The translations under genes and the position numbers were made by a program. The notes beneath the pieces are model-generated. The model searched no databases and was not told the origin of the DNA. It saw nothing but the letters and a program-made list of their open reading frames with translations. This document shows positions 10,901 through 25,900 of a DNA stretch of 64,000 nucleotides, one piece after another (the first letter of the stretch is position 1; each line of letters opens with the position of its first letter). This DNA comes from Aurantiochytrium sp. KH105 (lineage: Eukaryota; Sar; Bigyra; Thraustochytrida; Thraustochytriidae). The stretch is taken from contig BGKB01000022.1 of NCBI GenBank assembly GCA_003116975.1, positions 310,001 through 374,000 on the forward strand. The letters are read 5' to 3'.

Positions 10901-13900
10901 CCAGTATTCATCTCGAGCAAGGTGTGGTGGTTCTGCCAGGCGGCAAGATTCGCCTCGGTGGCGCGGCGACGCTGACGGGATCTGACCGCGGCTTTATGCT
11001 GGTCATGGGGGATCTTGAGATTGCCTCGAGCGAGATGCACGACGAAGGCCATCACGAAGAGCAGGATCTCGAACACTCGTCTGCCGTGATGCCTCTCATC
11101 GACCTGGCTCGTGTTGACGTGTTTGGCAGGGCAATCGTCCGTCGAGGCGCTGGTGTACTTTTGTCGCCACGGACGATGCTTAGCGTCATGCCCGGCGCTT
11201 CCATGCACCTTGAGGGCGACCTCGCCTTTCGATGCACCTCCATGGGCAAGGATTGCCGCATGCGAAACATGGGTCATTTCCAGATCGAAGGGTCTGCCAC
11301 CATTGACGCCCGCGTCATTAATGATGGTCTTCTTGATGTGAATCGTGGCTCGTTCCGCGCTGCCTTTGGCTTGCAGAATCGCGGTGTCATACGTGTCGCA
11401 CCAGGGGCCATTTGGGAAGTCCCCGGCGCCGATGCCCTCATCGAGCTTTCGGGAAACCTTCTTCGCGAGAACGAATTTGGTCTCAAGTCGCTTCTCGTGC
11501 AGACTGCAGGGCCCAGTGAGGTGCTTGGCAAATCCTCTGTGCTTTTGCATCAGCTTCAGCAATCGTCAAAATCGATGACCCCGCAGGTTATTGTACGCGG
11601 TGTCCTTCGGGTGGAAGCTGATGGACAACTTCAAGTTACCGAGGGCGCATCTCTGACGGCTGTCGGCGCATGTTCACTCGAGCTTCTCGAGGGTGCATCG
11701 CTCATTGTTCGTGATGCGCAAGTTGTGCTCGCTCCCGTCTCAGGTGGCCCAGCGAATGGGCTGGATTGTGCGCGGGAGACCCCGCTGCTTGCGGGAGAAC
11801 TGGGCGTGCATGGTCGTGGCGCAGCGGTTCGCGCCTTCTTGGACACCGCCTCGCGAATTCGTGTCGAGGGACGTGTACACCTTTCCGACGGAGGCACAAT
11901 CGCCGTCGAACACCCGGAGAACATGGTGACCTCGCGAAGATCGTTGTCCTCGGCAGCTTCGGGCGGTTCTGCAACCTCTGCCACCACCGTCTTCTCGCAG
12001 CCGGTGGTTGCAGATGGCAATCTCGTCATTCCGCTTGGACAGTCGGTTGCCTTTGCAAGTTCGCTAGTGCACACTGGCGCCCTTACAGTCCATGGCTCGG
12101 TGAGTTTTGAGGGCTACACTTTGCTCGCCCATCGTGTGAACAACGAAGGTCGCATCGTCGTTGGTTCATCCGGCAACGTTCTCATTGCAGGCATGTACTC
12201 GGGCAACGGTTTCCTCAAGGTGAACGGCCAGCTCTACTTTGGTGGCGCTGGCACTGTCAGTGGAGACCTTGTCAACACCGGCCGCGTGCACGTCGGTGTC
12301 GAGTCGCGCGCAGTGATTACCGAATTTGAGCGTAATCTCTTTTCTTACGATGCGGAGTCGCTTTCAGGTCGCAGACTTATGGCCTGCCCCGATGGCGTAC
12401 ATACGACAAATGTGCGCCTTGATATGGGAGCCAGCGCCGGTGTTGGCGTAGAGTGGACCTTGCCTGTGAGTACGTGTGAAGACTACCCTTCGGAGACGGT
12501 CTTGCTCGAAGCTCTTGGTCGGCAGCTTGGTCTCGCGTCTACGTCTGGCCTCTCCGTGCGTTCTGGGTCCGTTGGTGGCTCCTTTGGTGCGCAAACGTTG
12601 CGCCGTTCCCTTCAACAAACGCACGGTGTCTGGGCTCGTCGAGACCAAACGCCGGAAGCGAGTCTCTCCGCAACGGCCGTCTCGGGCGTCGAAGGAGGTT
12701 CGCTGGCGCTTGCATTCGCGCGTGCTCAAGGCGTGGAGATTGATATCTCACGGGCTGCCTCCGTCGACTTCAACGGGCGCATTCTCGACACTGGTGGGCT
12801 CTTTGTGGCGGATGACGGTGACATGGCCGTTCACGGCGTTGTGTCGATCGACCGCCCAATGCAAAATTTTGGACGCATGTACATTGGTCCGAGTGCGCAA
12901 GTGGAATTTGTGCGAGCCCTGGACAGTGCCGGAAATGTCACGATTGACGGTAACGTGACCGTGTCGGATGAAACCATTTACTCGCAGGATGTCTATATTC
13001 GCGGCTCGCTCCACGTGACTTCAACCGGCAATGTCACATTCGAGGCCATGCTCGAAACCTCGGGGTCGCTCTCGGTCGAGGAGGGCGGTGGTATCGCAAT
13101 TTTTGGTGCCTCAACGTTTGACGAGGATTCCTTTTTCATTTGCGACGGCGAACTTGAGCTCGGCTACGGCAGCTCGGTGCTCATTTATGGCGACTTTGCA
13201 GTAACAGAGACGGGGTCGACAATAGTTGATGGTGCACAGATCGACGTTTTCTCCCCTGCCGTCTACTTTGACGGAACGTACTTTCAGACCAAAGGCGCCT
13301 TTGTGAGTGTGGAAGATGGAGGTGTTCTCGTTTTCGAAGGGGACTTCTCTTCCGATGAAAATGCTCAAATATCCGTCGAGTCACGCGGTAAGCTTCTTTT
13401 TATGGGCAACTCAATCTTTGCACAAGACCTTGTCACGGGCGCTGCCTTTCGCATCGCGACCGAGCAGTATGTAGCACTCTCCAGCAAGGGAACCGTCATT
13501 TTGGGACGAACCGCAACGCTTGCCATGGAAGGAACGGAACTCCGGAGCACTGGCAGTCTCGAAGCAAAGGAGGGCTCAACAATGACGTGCACCGCATCAG
13601 AGTCAAAGCTTTCGCTTCACAGCGCCGTTGTCGATGGCCTTTTAGCCGTCAACAACTCGTGTGTGGTCATGTTTTCGGGCTACAGCGCTATTGGCGGCTC
13701 AGTTACGGTCTCGCAGGATGCTGTCGTGGTGGTCCAGGCGACACGGTTGACACTTGATCAAGGTGCGCTGTGGACCTCGGAAGGCATTCTGACCATTGAT
13801 CAAGACGCCGCGCTTGTTGCCAAGGGTCGGATTCGAAGCCTTGGTCGCACGATCAATCGTGGTCGTCTTCTTGTTGCCTCGGAAGCCACCGCGCCCTCTA

Positions 13901-16900
13901 TTTTTGGTACGTCCTTGGAGAGCCAAGGTACAGTTACTTTTGCTGGCGCCGGTATTTTACGAGGTTCTTCACAGTTCTCAGGCGACCTGGCTATTGATGT
14001 CGGCGGCGCGCTTTACCTCGATGGGGCCATGGTCAGCGTCACCGGGGCCTTTTCGCATGATGGCATTTTGCACACCGGCCCCGACGCGTTGAGCAGCTTC
14101 ACTTGCTCGTCAACGGAGTGCACGTCGACCACAGACAGCCGTCTCGAGGGCGCTGGTAGTGTGACTCTCGCTGAAGGCAGCGAGTGGGAGCTCCTGGGCA
14201 CGGTGCAGGCGCCAGGTACCGCGTCAGGAAATTGGCAGGTACTCAACACTGCAAAGCTGTACGTTGGGGGGCAGGCCTCCATCGGTAGTCACCTGCGCAA
14301 TGAGGGCACCCTTTACGTGACCACAGACGCGGATGCCATCTTCACTGGCGCAGTGGTGAGCACGGGCGAAACTCAGGTCGATGGCATGATGGTTTTGTCT
14401 GGCGTAAGCGCCGAATTTGATGGGCAAATTGGCGGTACCGGAACCCTCGTGGTGGGCTCAGGGTGCAGAGCGGATTTTCTTGGCGATGGCTTGCTTCGGG
14501 GCGGACTTCAGGTCCGCGAAGGTGGAGCCGCCACGATTTGGTCTTCGAGTTTTGACGTGGCCGGAACCAGCGAGAACGCGGGCGATCTCTTGGTCGGCAC
14601 GGGCGCCGCTTTGCATTTTGTCTCGGATGGACTGGGAAAAGCTTTGGCTCAATCTGGGTCTGCGCAGTTTGTAAACTCGGGCTCCTTTCGAAATGATGGA
14701 AATGTGACGCTTAGCACGCTCGCTGTCTTGGGTGGCAGCCTTGAATCGTATGGTGTGTGGGTTGTCTCTTCAACGGGCGAAGCCACCATCGTCGGCCTTG
14801 CCGAAATCCGTGAAGGCGAATGGATTGTGGAAGACGGCGAGGTTGTCATCGACACGGAAGGCGAGCTGACTGTTTTCGGAAACGCCACGTTGGTCTCGAG
14901 CGAGTCCAGTTTTGTCCAGGTGGCAGGGACCCTGACGATTGACGTGCAGGCAACCGCCGACATGCATGGCGCTTGCGCGTCATCCTCAACAGCTGTCATC
15001 AACGTACTAGGAGCCTTCGTGTTGGGAGCCTCCGCGGATCTTCAAGGCTATTTGGAAGTGAACGGCGGCACCTTGTTGGTAGCGAATCTGGTCGTTTCGT
15101 CGGGATCCAGCGAGAAGGGTGCCGTGGCGCACGATGTCTCTCTTGTTGCCGGCGAAATTTCGGTGCAGTCTGGGGCGCGCTTGCAAATTGAAGGCGGGCT
15201 CACGGCTCGTCGCGACATCTTTGTTATGCCTGGTGCCGAACTCATCTTTACCGCGGACAGTATGTCAAAGCTGCTCTCCTCGGGTGACGATGGCCCTCAG
15301 CTTGTTTCTGTGGGTACGCTCATCGTGGACCAAGACGCATCTCTTTCGAGCGCAGTGGATATCATCAACACAGGCGAAATTGAGGTCCATGGTACTCTGG
15401 AACTCGATGGTGGGACTATTGAGCTGCGCCAACTGGCGCGTGCCATTCGTGATGTGGTTCCCGAATATCTTATTTCTGACCTTGGCGAGATTTCTGATGA
15501 TGACATCGGTGGTCTGACTGTCCTCGAGGGCGGTACACTCGCAGGTTGGGCCTTCCTTGAGGGTGACCTCTTGAGTGAAGGAACAGTGCGCCCTGGATCA
15601 GATCTCGACCCCGCGGGTGTTCTTTCAGTTTCCGGTACATTTACCTCGAGAGTGACTGCTGTGCTTGATGTGGTGCTGGCACCGGCAGACAACGCAACCA
15701 TGCCCCTCTATGGAACTCTTGATGTTCAAGGTGAAGTTGATTTGGAAGGTACTGTACGGGTTACTCTCGACCAGTTCTATAGTGACACGATGCGGCTTTC
15801 GCCTTTGCTTGCGGCTCGCAGCGGCCTGGACCTCTCTACGGAGACTGCCTTTGAGGCCAGTGGCCCTGCTGAGTACACCTTTTCTGCGGATGGCTTTGTG
15901 GACCAGACTTCGGTTGGCGGGGATCCTCGCGACGTGCTTCATGTCGACGTGGAGAGCGCCATCTCTCTTGGAGGGCGCCGTGAGCTTTCTGCCGCTTACG
16001 CAGAGGATACGACTTCATCCTCCTCCTCGCGTTCTGATTTTGATGCCAGCGAAGAGGACAGCCATATTGACGCCGCGCGGGCCCGCGCTCGCATGGAGAA
16101 CGGGACGCATATCCTGGATATTTGGCTGGGCGGTGTGCGCAGCATCGAGCCCAGCCGTGTCCGTCGTTTGGTGCACACCATCGAGAGTTATTTGGGCATG
16201 ACACCCGAGGTCAAGACGCAAAAGAAAACGCACATGCCAGGTTTCTTTGACGCCCATGCGATGGAGGTCGTATCACGTCGTTCGGGTCGTTCGTCGCCTT
16301 CAGACTACCGCGGTGGCGTTCAGATTACCCTGGCTTTCCATTGCCCCAGCATTTTCGAGTGTCGATCTTTCTGCGAGACCCTGAATGAGCTTCAGCCGAT
16401 CATCGATCAGGATCTTTCGGAGCGTCTCCATGCACTTGGAGTCCATTCGCTATCAATGCGCTCTTCCACATGCGCGTCAGTTCGCGAAAATGTTCACGCG
16501 AGCTCCCGGCTGTCCCCTCCTGTCTGCGTCTCTGACGGAGAAAGAGGTACATTTCTGACCCCCGGAGTTGCATGTCACGAGGCCTGCTCTTGTGTTGGCA
16601 ACCTTTGTTCATGCTTTATGCGGAATGGCAAATGGGCAGGTTGCGCGTGCGGTCCTTTTAGCGCAAACAAGCAAGGTGGGAGCCAGGACCGCGCGGAGCT
16701 GGCCATGTCAACCTTGGGCGAGCTCGCGCACCCCCGTATCGCTTGCGATACGAATGGGCTTGGCGGTGTCAAAAGCGGGACGCCTTGCGTTTTCCCGTTC
16801 TGGTTCGATGGACAGGAACATCATGAGTGCATCGGGTCTGGTTGGGGTGGCGAAGGGTTTTGTGTGCTCCAAGGAAAGATGGCTGGTTGCAAATGCGCTG

Positions 16901-19900
16901 CCAGTACTCGCGCTGGTTCATCAGACGCGAGTGACGTAACGAGCTCTCTGGATCCCTCAGGTCGCGCTTCAGCGCGACAGGTGCCTTCATGCGTAACAGA
17001 CGGCTCCGGCGCTGCGGCCAAGGGTGACGCCTGCGTATTTCCCATCATTCACAAGGGTGTCACCCATTTTCGCTGCATTGACCGGGACACCAATGGCGGC
17101 TGGTGTTACAACAATCGCGGTGAGCGCGGTGGCTGCTCATGCTCCCCAGAAAGCAATGTGACTTCGACTTCCGACACCGCTGCGTCAACCTCGTCTTTTG
17201 TGAGCGCGCAAGACGAAGCTGAGATGACAAGCCAAAGTACTCTGGTGTGGCGCGTGGCGGCAGGCACTCGGTTGGAGGATTCAATCGCAGTGCGTTTTCG
17301 GGCATCGCAAAGAACACAAGTGTGGCTGTACGCCTTGCTGGCAGGCAGCACGCGTCCAGAAAAGGATGACGTTCTTGCATGCGCAGACAGTGACGATGAT
17401 GATGCCTTTTTCGCTTCCGTTCTTGCGGTGGGCGGCGGCCAAGAGCAGGAAGGGGTCCTTGAAGGTCTCGAGCCCAACACCGCATATGATATCTACGTGT
17501 GCCCGGAGCACCCGGAAGGCGAGATTGTTATGCTTCGTTCTGTGAGGACGCAGCGCGGAAAGGGCCGGCGCCGGCTCGCACTGAGCGAAGAGGAAAGGGG
17601 GCGACTTATCGTGGTCGACGCTGCCCTCGAGCTGTGGGAAGGTGACGGCACCGTTCAAGAGTATGCGCTCAAGCTGGATCGGCAGCCTGACGCCCCGGTG
17701 ACGGTTACAGTGGTGCTGCCCCCTCGCGACCAACTCGATGCATCTCCTCAAGAGCTCTTCTTCACAGCCGGGAACTGGAATACGTCGCAATATGTCCAAG
17801 TCTATGCGCGGGATGATGGTGTCTTGGAAGATGACCCGCACACGGTAGTCATCCACCATCGTATGGATTCCACCGACGCCCGTTTCGTAGTGGATGAGGG
17901 GGAGGACAACGCGGAGACAATCGACGTCATTGTTCACGATCTCATGCATGGTCTGGATGGCTCAGCCGCGTTGCATGTTCGTCCCAGTAAGCTTGAGCTG
18001 AATGAAGGCGGACCCGCAGGAGTTTATACAATCAAGCTTGCCCACGAGCCGTCTGCGCCCGTCACCGTTTCGGTAATGGTGCCTCCTGGCGACGATGTGG
18101 AAGTTGAGCCCACCAAACTCACCTTTTCGCCTGCCAACTGGAGCGAGACGCAACGCATCGTGGTTCGGGCGATCGACGACCGGATTGAGGAAGACTTTCT
18201 TCAGGTCGTACAGCTCCATCACCAGCTGGTGTCCTCGGACGATTCATTCTCGAGCGCCGAGGCACCAGTTGTGCTCGTCTTTGTGAACGACACCCAGTCG
18301 CAGGGCGACGAGCCCACGTTCTCAGTGTCCCCTTCATCGCTCGATCTTGTGGAGGGCGAATCTGCGATGCTCAAGATTCAGTTGAGCAACAACTCGATTC
18401 CGCCCGCACAAGATGTCGTGGTGGCATTTGAAGCGACCCGTGCTGCGAATTTCGATCCTTCCCGTCTTGTCTTCTCACCAAGTGACTGGAACGTTCCGCG
18501 CAGTGTGGTTATGCGGATCCCTCGAGACGGCGTTGTTGAGCCTGAGGGTTCCGCGTCGCGATTTTCTCAAGTCGCGTTCTCCGTTTCGTCAAAGGACTTT
18601 CTTTACAACGGTCTCAGTATCGATTCTCTGCCCCTCCGGGTTCTAGATGCCGATGTGCCTGGCTTGGTGCTGAGCACCACGCGAGTCGAGGGCTTGCGGG
18701 AGTCTTCTCCTTCGGAGGTGGGTGTTTTCGATGTTTGGCTGGCAGCCGCGCCGCTGGACGGCGCTCTGGTTCGCGTTGACCTGACTGCGTACGATGGCTT
18801 TTGCCTCGATCGCCGGCACGGGCCGGCATTCCATCTTGGGCCATGCGTACTGGATGCGGACTGCACCTCGGCTGCAGCTGGCGATGCGCTCTCGCGTAGT
18901 GTCGAGTGTGTGAAGGAGACTGGCGTCTATCTGGACATGACTGAGACGACGCTATTCTTTGATGTGGACAACTGGCGCATTCCACAAACTGTCACGCTTC
19001 GACCGTACGTGGACACGCGTGTTGAAGCGCCAATGCATCTCTCCAAGATCGGCCTCGTTATGAGCAGCGATCGCGACGAGCGTTTCGTGAATGCCAAGTG
19101 TTTTCAGGTGGAACCGGGCTACATGAATGGTGTTGCTTTTGTGGAGGCGAGCGAGTGTGCGGTCTTGGCCGAAATTGAGGACGCGGACATTGCTGCTGTT
19201 GGATTCTCCCCTGCTCTTCTCACTTTGGAGCTTGCCGAGGCGTCGAGTTCCCGCAGCTCCTCAACGGTAGCTACAGCAGTGTATAATGTGACCTTGGCGA
19301 GTCGTCCCTGGGCGGCGGTGACGATGAACCTGGATATCTCGGCACCTGGGCTCGTGGTCGAGCCTCGGCAGTTGGTGTTCGGTCCAAGTTCATGGATGAT
19401 TCCACAACTTGCGCGCGTCTTTGCCGACTCTGACATTGGCGAGGCTGACCAGTACACTGCGATCGTGGCACATGAAGCGATCTCCCCCGATCGCGCCTAT
19501 AATCAGCTTGTTGAAGAACTCACTGTGCAAGTAATTCAGGACGCGGCGACTCGCATTGTTCTTTCCAAACACTCGGTGACGGTTTCGGAGGATGGCTTAG
19601 TAGAGACCGTAGAGGTTCGTTTGGCCCGCAAGCCTCAGGTGTCAATGCTTCATGCTGAGCGTGCGGTGCTCGTGGACTTTTACGTATCAAATGGGCACTG
19701 TATCGAAAGCATATCGGGGGCCTTGCGCCCGCGTACATCGCGCTGCGTGAGCGACGTGGACTGTCAAGATGCAGCGATAGGGCCGAATGAGGAGTTGTTT
19801 TGCGCCAGGAGCGACCGCGTTCGCGTTGTGCCGTCGCGCCTTAGTTTCAGCGCCTCGAACTGGGCTCTCCCGCAACGGATTACAATCTCAGCAATCGACG

Positions 19901-22900
19901 ACGCTGTAGCATCAAGCACAAGTGTCGTCCGAACACTTGTTGTACCTCGGGCGAGCAGCACCGACCCATTATTTAACGACGGCACGGCCGTGTGCGTGGC
20001 CATGGATGGCAAGGGTAATTGTCTTGAATTTGACAATTCTACCGCAAGTCGTGGGAGCGTCGTTGTTGCGATATTCGACAATGACGAGGCGGGCTTGCAA
20101 GTGAGCCCCACATCCTTGCGCATTGCGGAAAATCTGGCCGAGGAAGACCTTGCATCCTCCTTGCTCACCATCCAACTCGCCTCGCGGCCATCGGCCCCGG
20201 TCCGCGTTTCAGTTGTGGTTGCCGCATCAGATGTGCACCGCCTTTCCGTTGTGCCTGCTGTTTTGGAAATCGCGCCGGAGGCATGGGCTATGCCACACAC
20301 TGTGCAACTTGTTCCCGTCGACAACGATTTCGCGGAAAGCGAAGATGAGCAAGACGTGACGGTGGTTCTCGAGTCAACATCGGCGGACCCGGCTTACGCG
20401 AGCCTCAAGGAATCGGTGATTGCACAAGTGATCAACGATGACGTGGACGGAATATCTCTCTCTGTGGATGAAGTCACCCTCAACAAGGATGGACACACTT
20501 CCTTCTATAACGTAAGCCTGCGGAGCAACCCAAGAGATCGCGTGCGCGTAGAGCTCTCTGTGCGGCTTCCCGTGGAATTGATTGCCCCTCGCTCTCATGC
20601 GCTCCACTTTGACCAGAACAATTGGAACATCCCGCAGCGCGTGTCTCTTCGTGCTCTCGACGATGGTCACACCTCTTGTGAGACTGTTCTGTCAAAGGGG
20701 TCCCCCACCGTGCACTGTCCTCCTACGGTCGTGCGCGTTGTGCACACTGACGTAAGCTCAACCACCGGAGCGAGTGCCACGCTTTCTGTCAAGGTCGTCG
20801 ACCGGCATAGTGGTCTTAGCGTCTGGCCACAGGCCGTGGTCGTGCGTGAGCGCGGGTCACCTCAAGTCGTGAATGTACTCCTGCACGACCGGCCTCAGAA
20901 GCGCGTCGCTTTGCGCCTTGCGCTCGTTGGAGAGGGTGCCGACCGTGTTGAAATGTCTGTACGTGGGCCAATCGTGTTCACGCCAGAAAACTGGGATGTT
21001 GTGCGACCAATCACTCTGGTTGCGCCCGAGGATGTTGCCGCTCATCCGGACGCTCGTGTTCGCCTGGAGATGACCATTGAGGCTTCGAATGCGGACGCAA
21101 GATTTTTTGAGGGCGTCCTTCATCCTGTGGAAATCACCGTGGTGGACGATGACGACGCAGGCATCCATGTCTCCTCGCATCAGATCTACCTTGAGGAGGA
21201 TCATGCAGGCTCGATTCACGGATCTGTCATTCACGTTGCACTGTCAAGCCGGCCCAAGGGTGAGGTGCTCGTGGAATCGCATGTTTCTGCCGAAGAATTG
21301 GCTGTCTGGCCGTCGACACTCACCTTTGACGCAAACAATTGGCATCTGCCTCAAGATGTCCACGTTTCCGCAGTCAATGACGACATTGCTGAGCCACTTG
21401 GCGTTCGTACGTCGCGCCTGGTGCTGCGCACGATGTCTTCAACGGATGTGGACTATTTTGCACTCGACAACGTGGAGATCCAAGCCCTCGTCCGCGACGA
21501 CGACGTTGCTGGTGTTGCACTGAGCGCGGGAGCAACGTCCAGCGCAAGCGGTCTCTTGCTCGAGGGCCAGAGCAAGCGATTCTTCGTTCGGCTGCTCTCG
21601 GAGCCGCGCGGCGAAGTCACTGTTCGAGCCGCACCCATCACAGGCACCTGCGTGTCCCCGGCACATGTGCTCACGGATGAGGGATGCTCAATCGCTCATC
21701 CTTGCTCTCGCTCAGAGGATACATGCGAGCACGATACAAAGGTTTGGACATTCCCGTCTCAAGTTGATTTCTCGCAAGAGTCATGGTCGGACCCACAGGA
21801 GATTTGGGTGGGAGCATTTGGTGATCGCGTGCTGGAGGACAAGGTGCACAATGGGCTCGTGGCGTTCTCTGCGCAGTCGGCCGGTGATTCTCTTTACGAC
21901 CGCGACGACCTTGCCTTCTTCCTCGATGATGCTCTTCTTGCGAATGGAACGCTTCGCATGGAAATTGTTGATGATGACATTGCTGGCGTGCGCATCGACC
22001 TTCCGGGCAGCCAGGGCATAATTTCGCTCGACGAGGGTCAGAGCATTGAAATTCCCGTTCGCCTTCATTCGAAACCGGTTGCGCCTGTCACGGTGCGGAT
22101 CAGCGAGCATGGCCTCGGGTTTCTCGCGCTTGATCGCGACTTGCTCGTGTTTAATCGGTCGAACTGGGAGCGCGAACAACTGGTGCGTGTGGTCGCCGTG
22201 GCGGACGAATATGCCTGGGCGGACTCGCGACGCTTCAGCAGTCTCAGTGTTGATGCAGACTCTCTGGATCCGAACTACTCGCTCCTGAGCCCTGTTGATG
22301 TCGAGGTCGAGATTCATGACCTTGATGCAGTCGGTCTCGACCTGGTGACCGGGTACGCCGCAGCCGAGAATGCTGTCTTGACGGAAGGCGAAAGTCTTGT
22401 GTACGGCGTGCGTCTCAAGAGCAAGCCGTGGGTGTCGTTGACGCACGAAGCCATGGCTGCCACCATAACGCTGCACGCCATGGACGGCTTTTGCCGCTCT
22501 CGTTCTTTGGGTGCTCTGCCAGACTACACATCTCCATGCAGCTTTGATGGGCACTGCGACGAGGCGCAGCAGTATTGCTTCAAGCTAGCCACTGTTGACG
22601 TCAGACCTGCCCAGCTCGTCTTCACGAGCGAGAACTGGAATGAGCTTCAGCTGGTCACAGTCAACGCCCTAGAGGATGATATTCTCGAGCCGCTGCGCCA
22701 AAGCACCTTTGTTTCGCATCGCATTCAGAGCCCGGATCCAGTCTATTCATCGCAATCTGCAGTGCAGCTGCCGCTGGCGGTAGAAGAGGCGAACGAAGCA
22801 GCTCTCATCCTGAGCCGCCACAGCGTGACACTGCGGGAGGGGGGCGCTGGTGAGGTTTACACGGTGCGTTTAAGCTCGCGGCCGTGGTCTTCCGTCACGG

Positions 22901-25900
22901 TTTCTGTGAGCAGTAGCTCCGAGGTCGTGACCTCGCGGCGTGAGGTGGTCATCGAGCCCAGCGCATGGTTCAAAGAGCACGCTTTGACCGTCACGGCCGT
23001 TGAGGACGGCATCCGTGAACTTCCGCGACCGCATCGCGCCCGTCTTGTGCACCGTGTCTCGTCCGCGGACCCCTTTTACAATGGGGTTCGCAGCACAGAT
23101 CTCCTGTGCAACATTTTCGACCCGGAGGACACGGACGCTGACGAGGACGACGTATCGTCTGCGATGCTCGTTGTGCTCCACGACCGTGAAGGCTCTATTC
23201 CCTTTGACTCCAAGGATCTGGTTGTCGATGAGGCCGCCGATTCGACGGCTGGTAATCTTACGTTTTACGTCTCGCTTGCACGCAAGCCGACTGGCCGCGT
23301 TGACGTTGCGGTGCGGCCCTTCTCGGGTCACTGCGTCACCGGTGAGGGTGTTGCGAGTGAAGAACTCTTTTGCTCGAATAACGCGGACTGCAAGGCGTAC
23401 TGCGACAACCCATCGTGCTTGGAGCAGTCTCGCTGCGAAGTAAGCACCAAGATCCGTACTCTCATGCCGTCAGATACGCTGTCCTTTCTGGAAAGTGACT
23501 GGCAGGAGCCCAAGGCCGTTCATGTGGTTGCGTTTCAGGATGCGCTCTCGGAGTCAGTGCAGCATCGCACCAAGATAATCTTGGAAGCCTCAAGTGCTCT
23601 CGACCCTGATTACGACAGATATCTTTTCGGCGTCTTTGTGGACATTATCGATCGTGATGTGGCTCGCATCGATGCGCGTCTGGACGTCGAGGACCTCCAC
23701 GAGGGCCAAGCAGCGGCATATTCGCTGCGTCTTTCCTCTCGCCCCTTGACGGTTGTTGCTGTGCAGATCAGCGGGTCGCCGGGCGTAAAACTCTCCGCAT
23801 GCCCCGAGTCCACTGTGTGCGAGTTCGTTTTTGGCCCGCAGAATTGGAGTGTACCGGTTCAAGTCCCCTTTACTGTCCGCGATGACGATTATGCGGACGG
23901 TGACGCCCTTTCGAATCGTCGTCAAGTGCACTTTGCGCATCATACCGTAACGGCAGATGAGCGGTTCAAGGGACTTTCGGAGACGTTGATCATTTCTGTA
24001 GTGGATGACGATGAGGCTGGGGTGAGACTGTCCTCGTCATCGCTTTTGGTCAGCGAGTCCGGGGTCGGTAGCTTTTACACGGCACAGCTCAAATCTCGCC
24101 CTCGCGATCGCTTTTGTGCTCGCTATGGCTCGGGCATCGATGTGGACACCTCGCGCCCTTGCGAGACAGATGCGGACTGTGTTTTGCCTTTTTCACAGGC
24201 GGTGCCTCGTGGCGCGTCTTTTGCGGAAATCGTTCGCTCGAACAACGCGCGCTGCCTTCGCGCGAGGTCTGCTGATCTTGGCAGTGGAAGTGACGCTGAC
24301 GCGCTCATTGCTAGACTCGATGTCAAGGTTCCTGGTGGCTTTTGCTTGATCGGAGAGGCAAAGAAACCCAAGTACAACATGCTTTGTAGCGAGGATGCTG
24401 ACTGCAATCTGGGCCCAGGAGGTATTCGAAACAGATGTCTTTTGGACACAACGGTCCGTCTCGTTGGCCAGGACGCAAGTTTCACTGCGCTCAACTGGTC
24501 GCAACCCGTTCGTGTGCAAGTGATTGCCATCCCGGACCACGTTGCTGAGATTCCGGTTATGCACGTGCCACTGCGTCATCGTGTACAGTCATCGGATCCC
24601 GCACATCGTTCCTGGAACACAGATCTGGTGGTTGGCATTGCGGATGCAGATATCGCAGGTCTGGTTTTGTCAGCAGAGTCTCTCCACTTTGCAGACGACG
24701 CTCTCAAACAATACACTGTCAAGTTGCGTTCCAAGCCTCTTGACGCTGTCCGTGTATCCGTGAGCTTGACGGCCAAGGGTTTTGAAGTGGTGCACCAAGG
24801 TGCGCGAGGTAACAGTGTACTCCGCTTTGATGCAACGAACTGGGATGCTGCGCAAGTCGTCACGGTGACCGGCCAGAATGGCCTGACCATGGATGACAAG
24901 ACTTCGAGCCTGGTACATACGCTGTCATCCCGCGACGAGTCGTATGGTCTCTTGGAGGCTGTCGAGGTCCCCATCGCCGTTGAGTCTCGTAGTCGACATG
25001 ACGTGGTCGTCTCAACGACTCACATTGTTGTGGAGGAGGGCGGCCAAGCTGCTGCTTTCTCAGTTCACCTTGCCCGCCGACCTGAGAACGATGAAGACGT
25101 GATGGTCCAGATTCGTCTTCCTGGAGGCCATTGTGAAGCCATTGCTCGCGATGAGGAACCAGCCTTTGGTTCCATGTGCTCCGTTGGCAGCGACTGCGCT
25201 TTGGGCAACGAGTGCATCCAAGGTACCAAGGCGTTCGCCAATGCTGACGAGCTTCGGTTCACGGCATCCTCGTGGTCAGCGCCGCAAGTCGTCATTGTGC
25301 AAGCCTTTGATGACGACATTGTTGAAGCTTTTGAGGATCATGCTCTCATTACCCTCTCTGCAGCAAACGCAGCCGACCCGGCCGTCGTTCGCGTGACCAT
25401 TGTGGACAACGACTTGCCTGGTGTTGCGTGGGATGACTCAATCAGCGCCGGAAGGCTCCAGGCGACTGTGGGGCGCCCGAATCGATTCGGTCTTCGTCTC
25501 AATAGCAAGCCCTGGACCAACGTGACGATCGCCTTATCCACGGAGGGCGCGCGCGGCAAAGTCTTGCTTTCGACCTCGCGGGTGTACTTTTCGCCAGACA
25601 ATTGGGACGAAGACCAGTGGCTCGAGGTGACCTCCGATCGTGTGGACTCGTTTCGTGTCGTTGCACGAAGCAACTCGAAGGACGTGCGGTTCAGTGCAAG
25701 TGGCCTTCCTCCACAAAACCTTCTCGTTGACGTTATTGCTGACGCTCTCGACTCAATCAACGTGGTCTTTTCGGCGAACTCAATGAATCTCGACGAGGGC
25801 GAGTCTCAAACGTACTCTTTGCGTCTCCAGCCTACAAGCGCTGGGCAGCCTTTTCCTTCGTCCTCTTCCTTTTCGCCTCTGAAAAGTCACGAGGACGCGG

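Noticed and set aside
10393..11562. 389-codon minus-strand ORF and many 200-470 codon minus-strand ORFs inside the giant gene
   Set aside because: They are antisense shadows caused by third-position GC bias; the plus frame has recognisable modules throughout.
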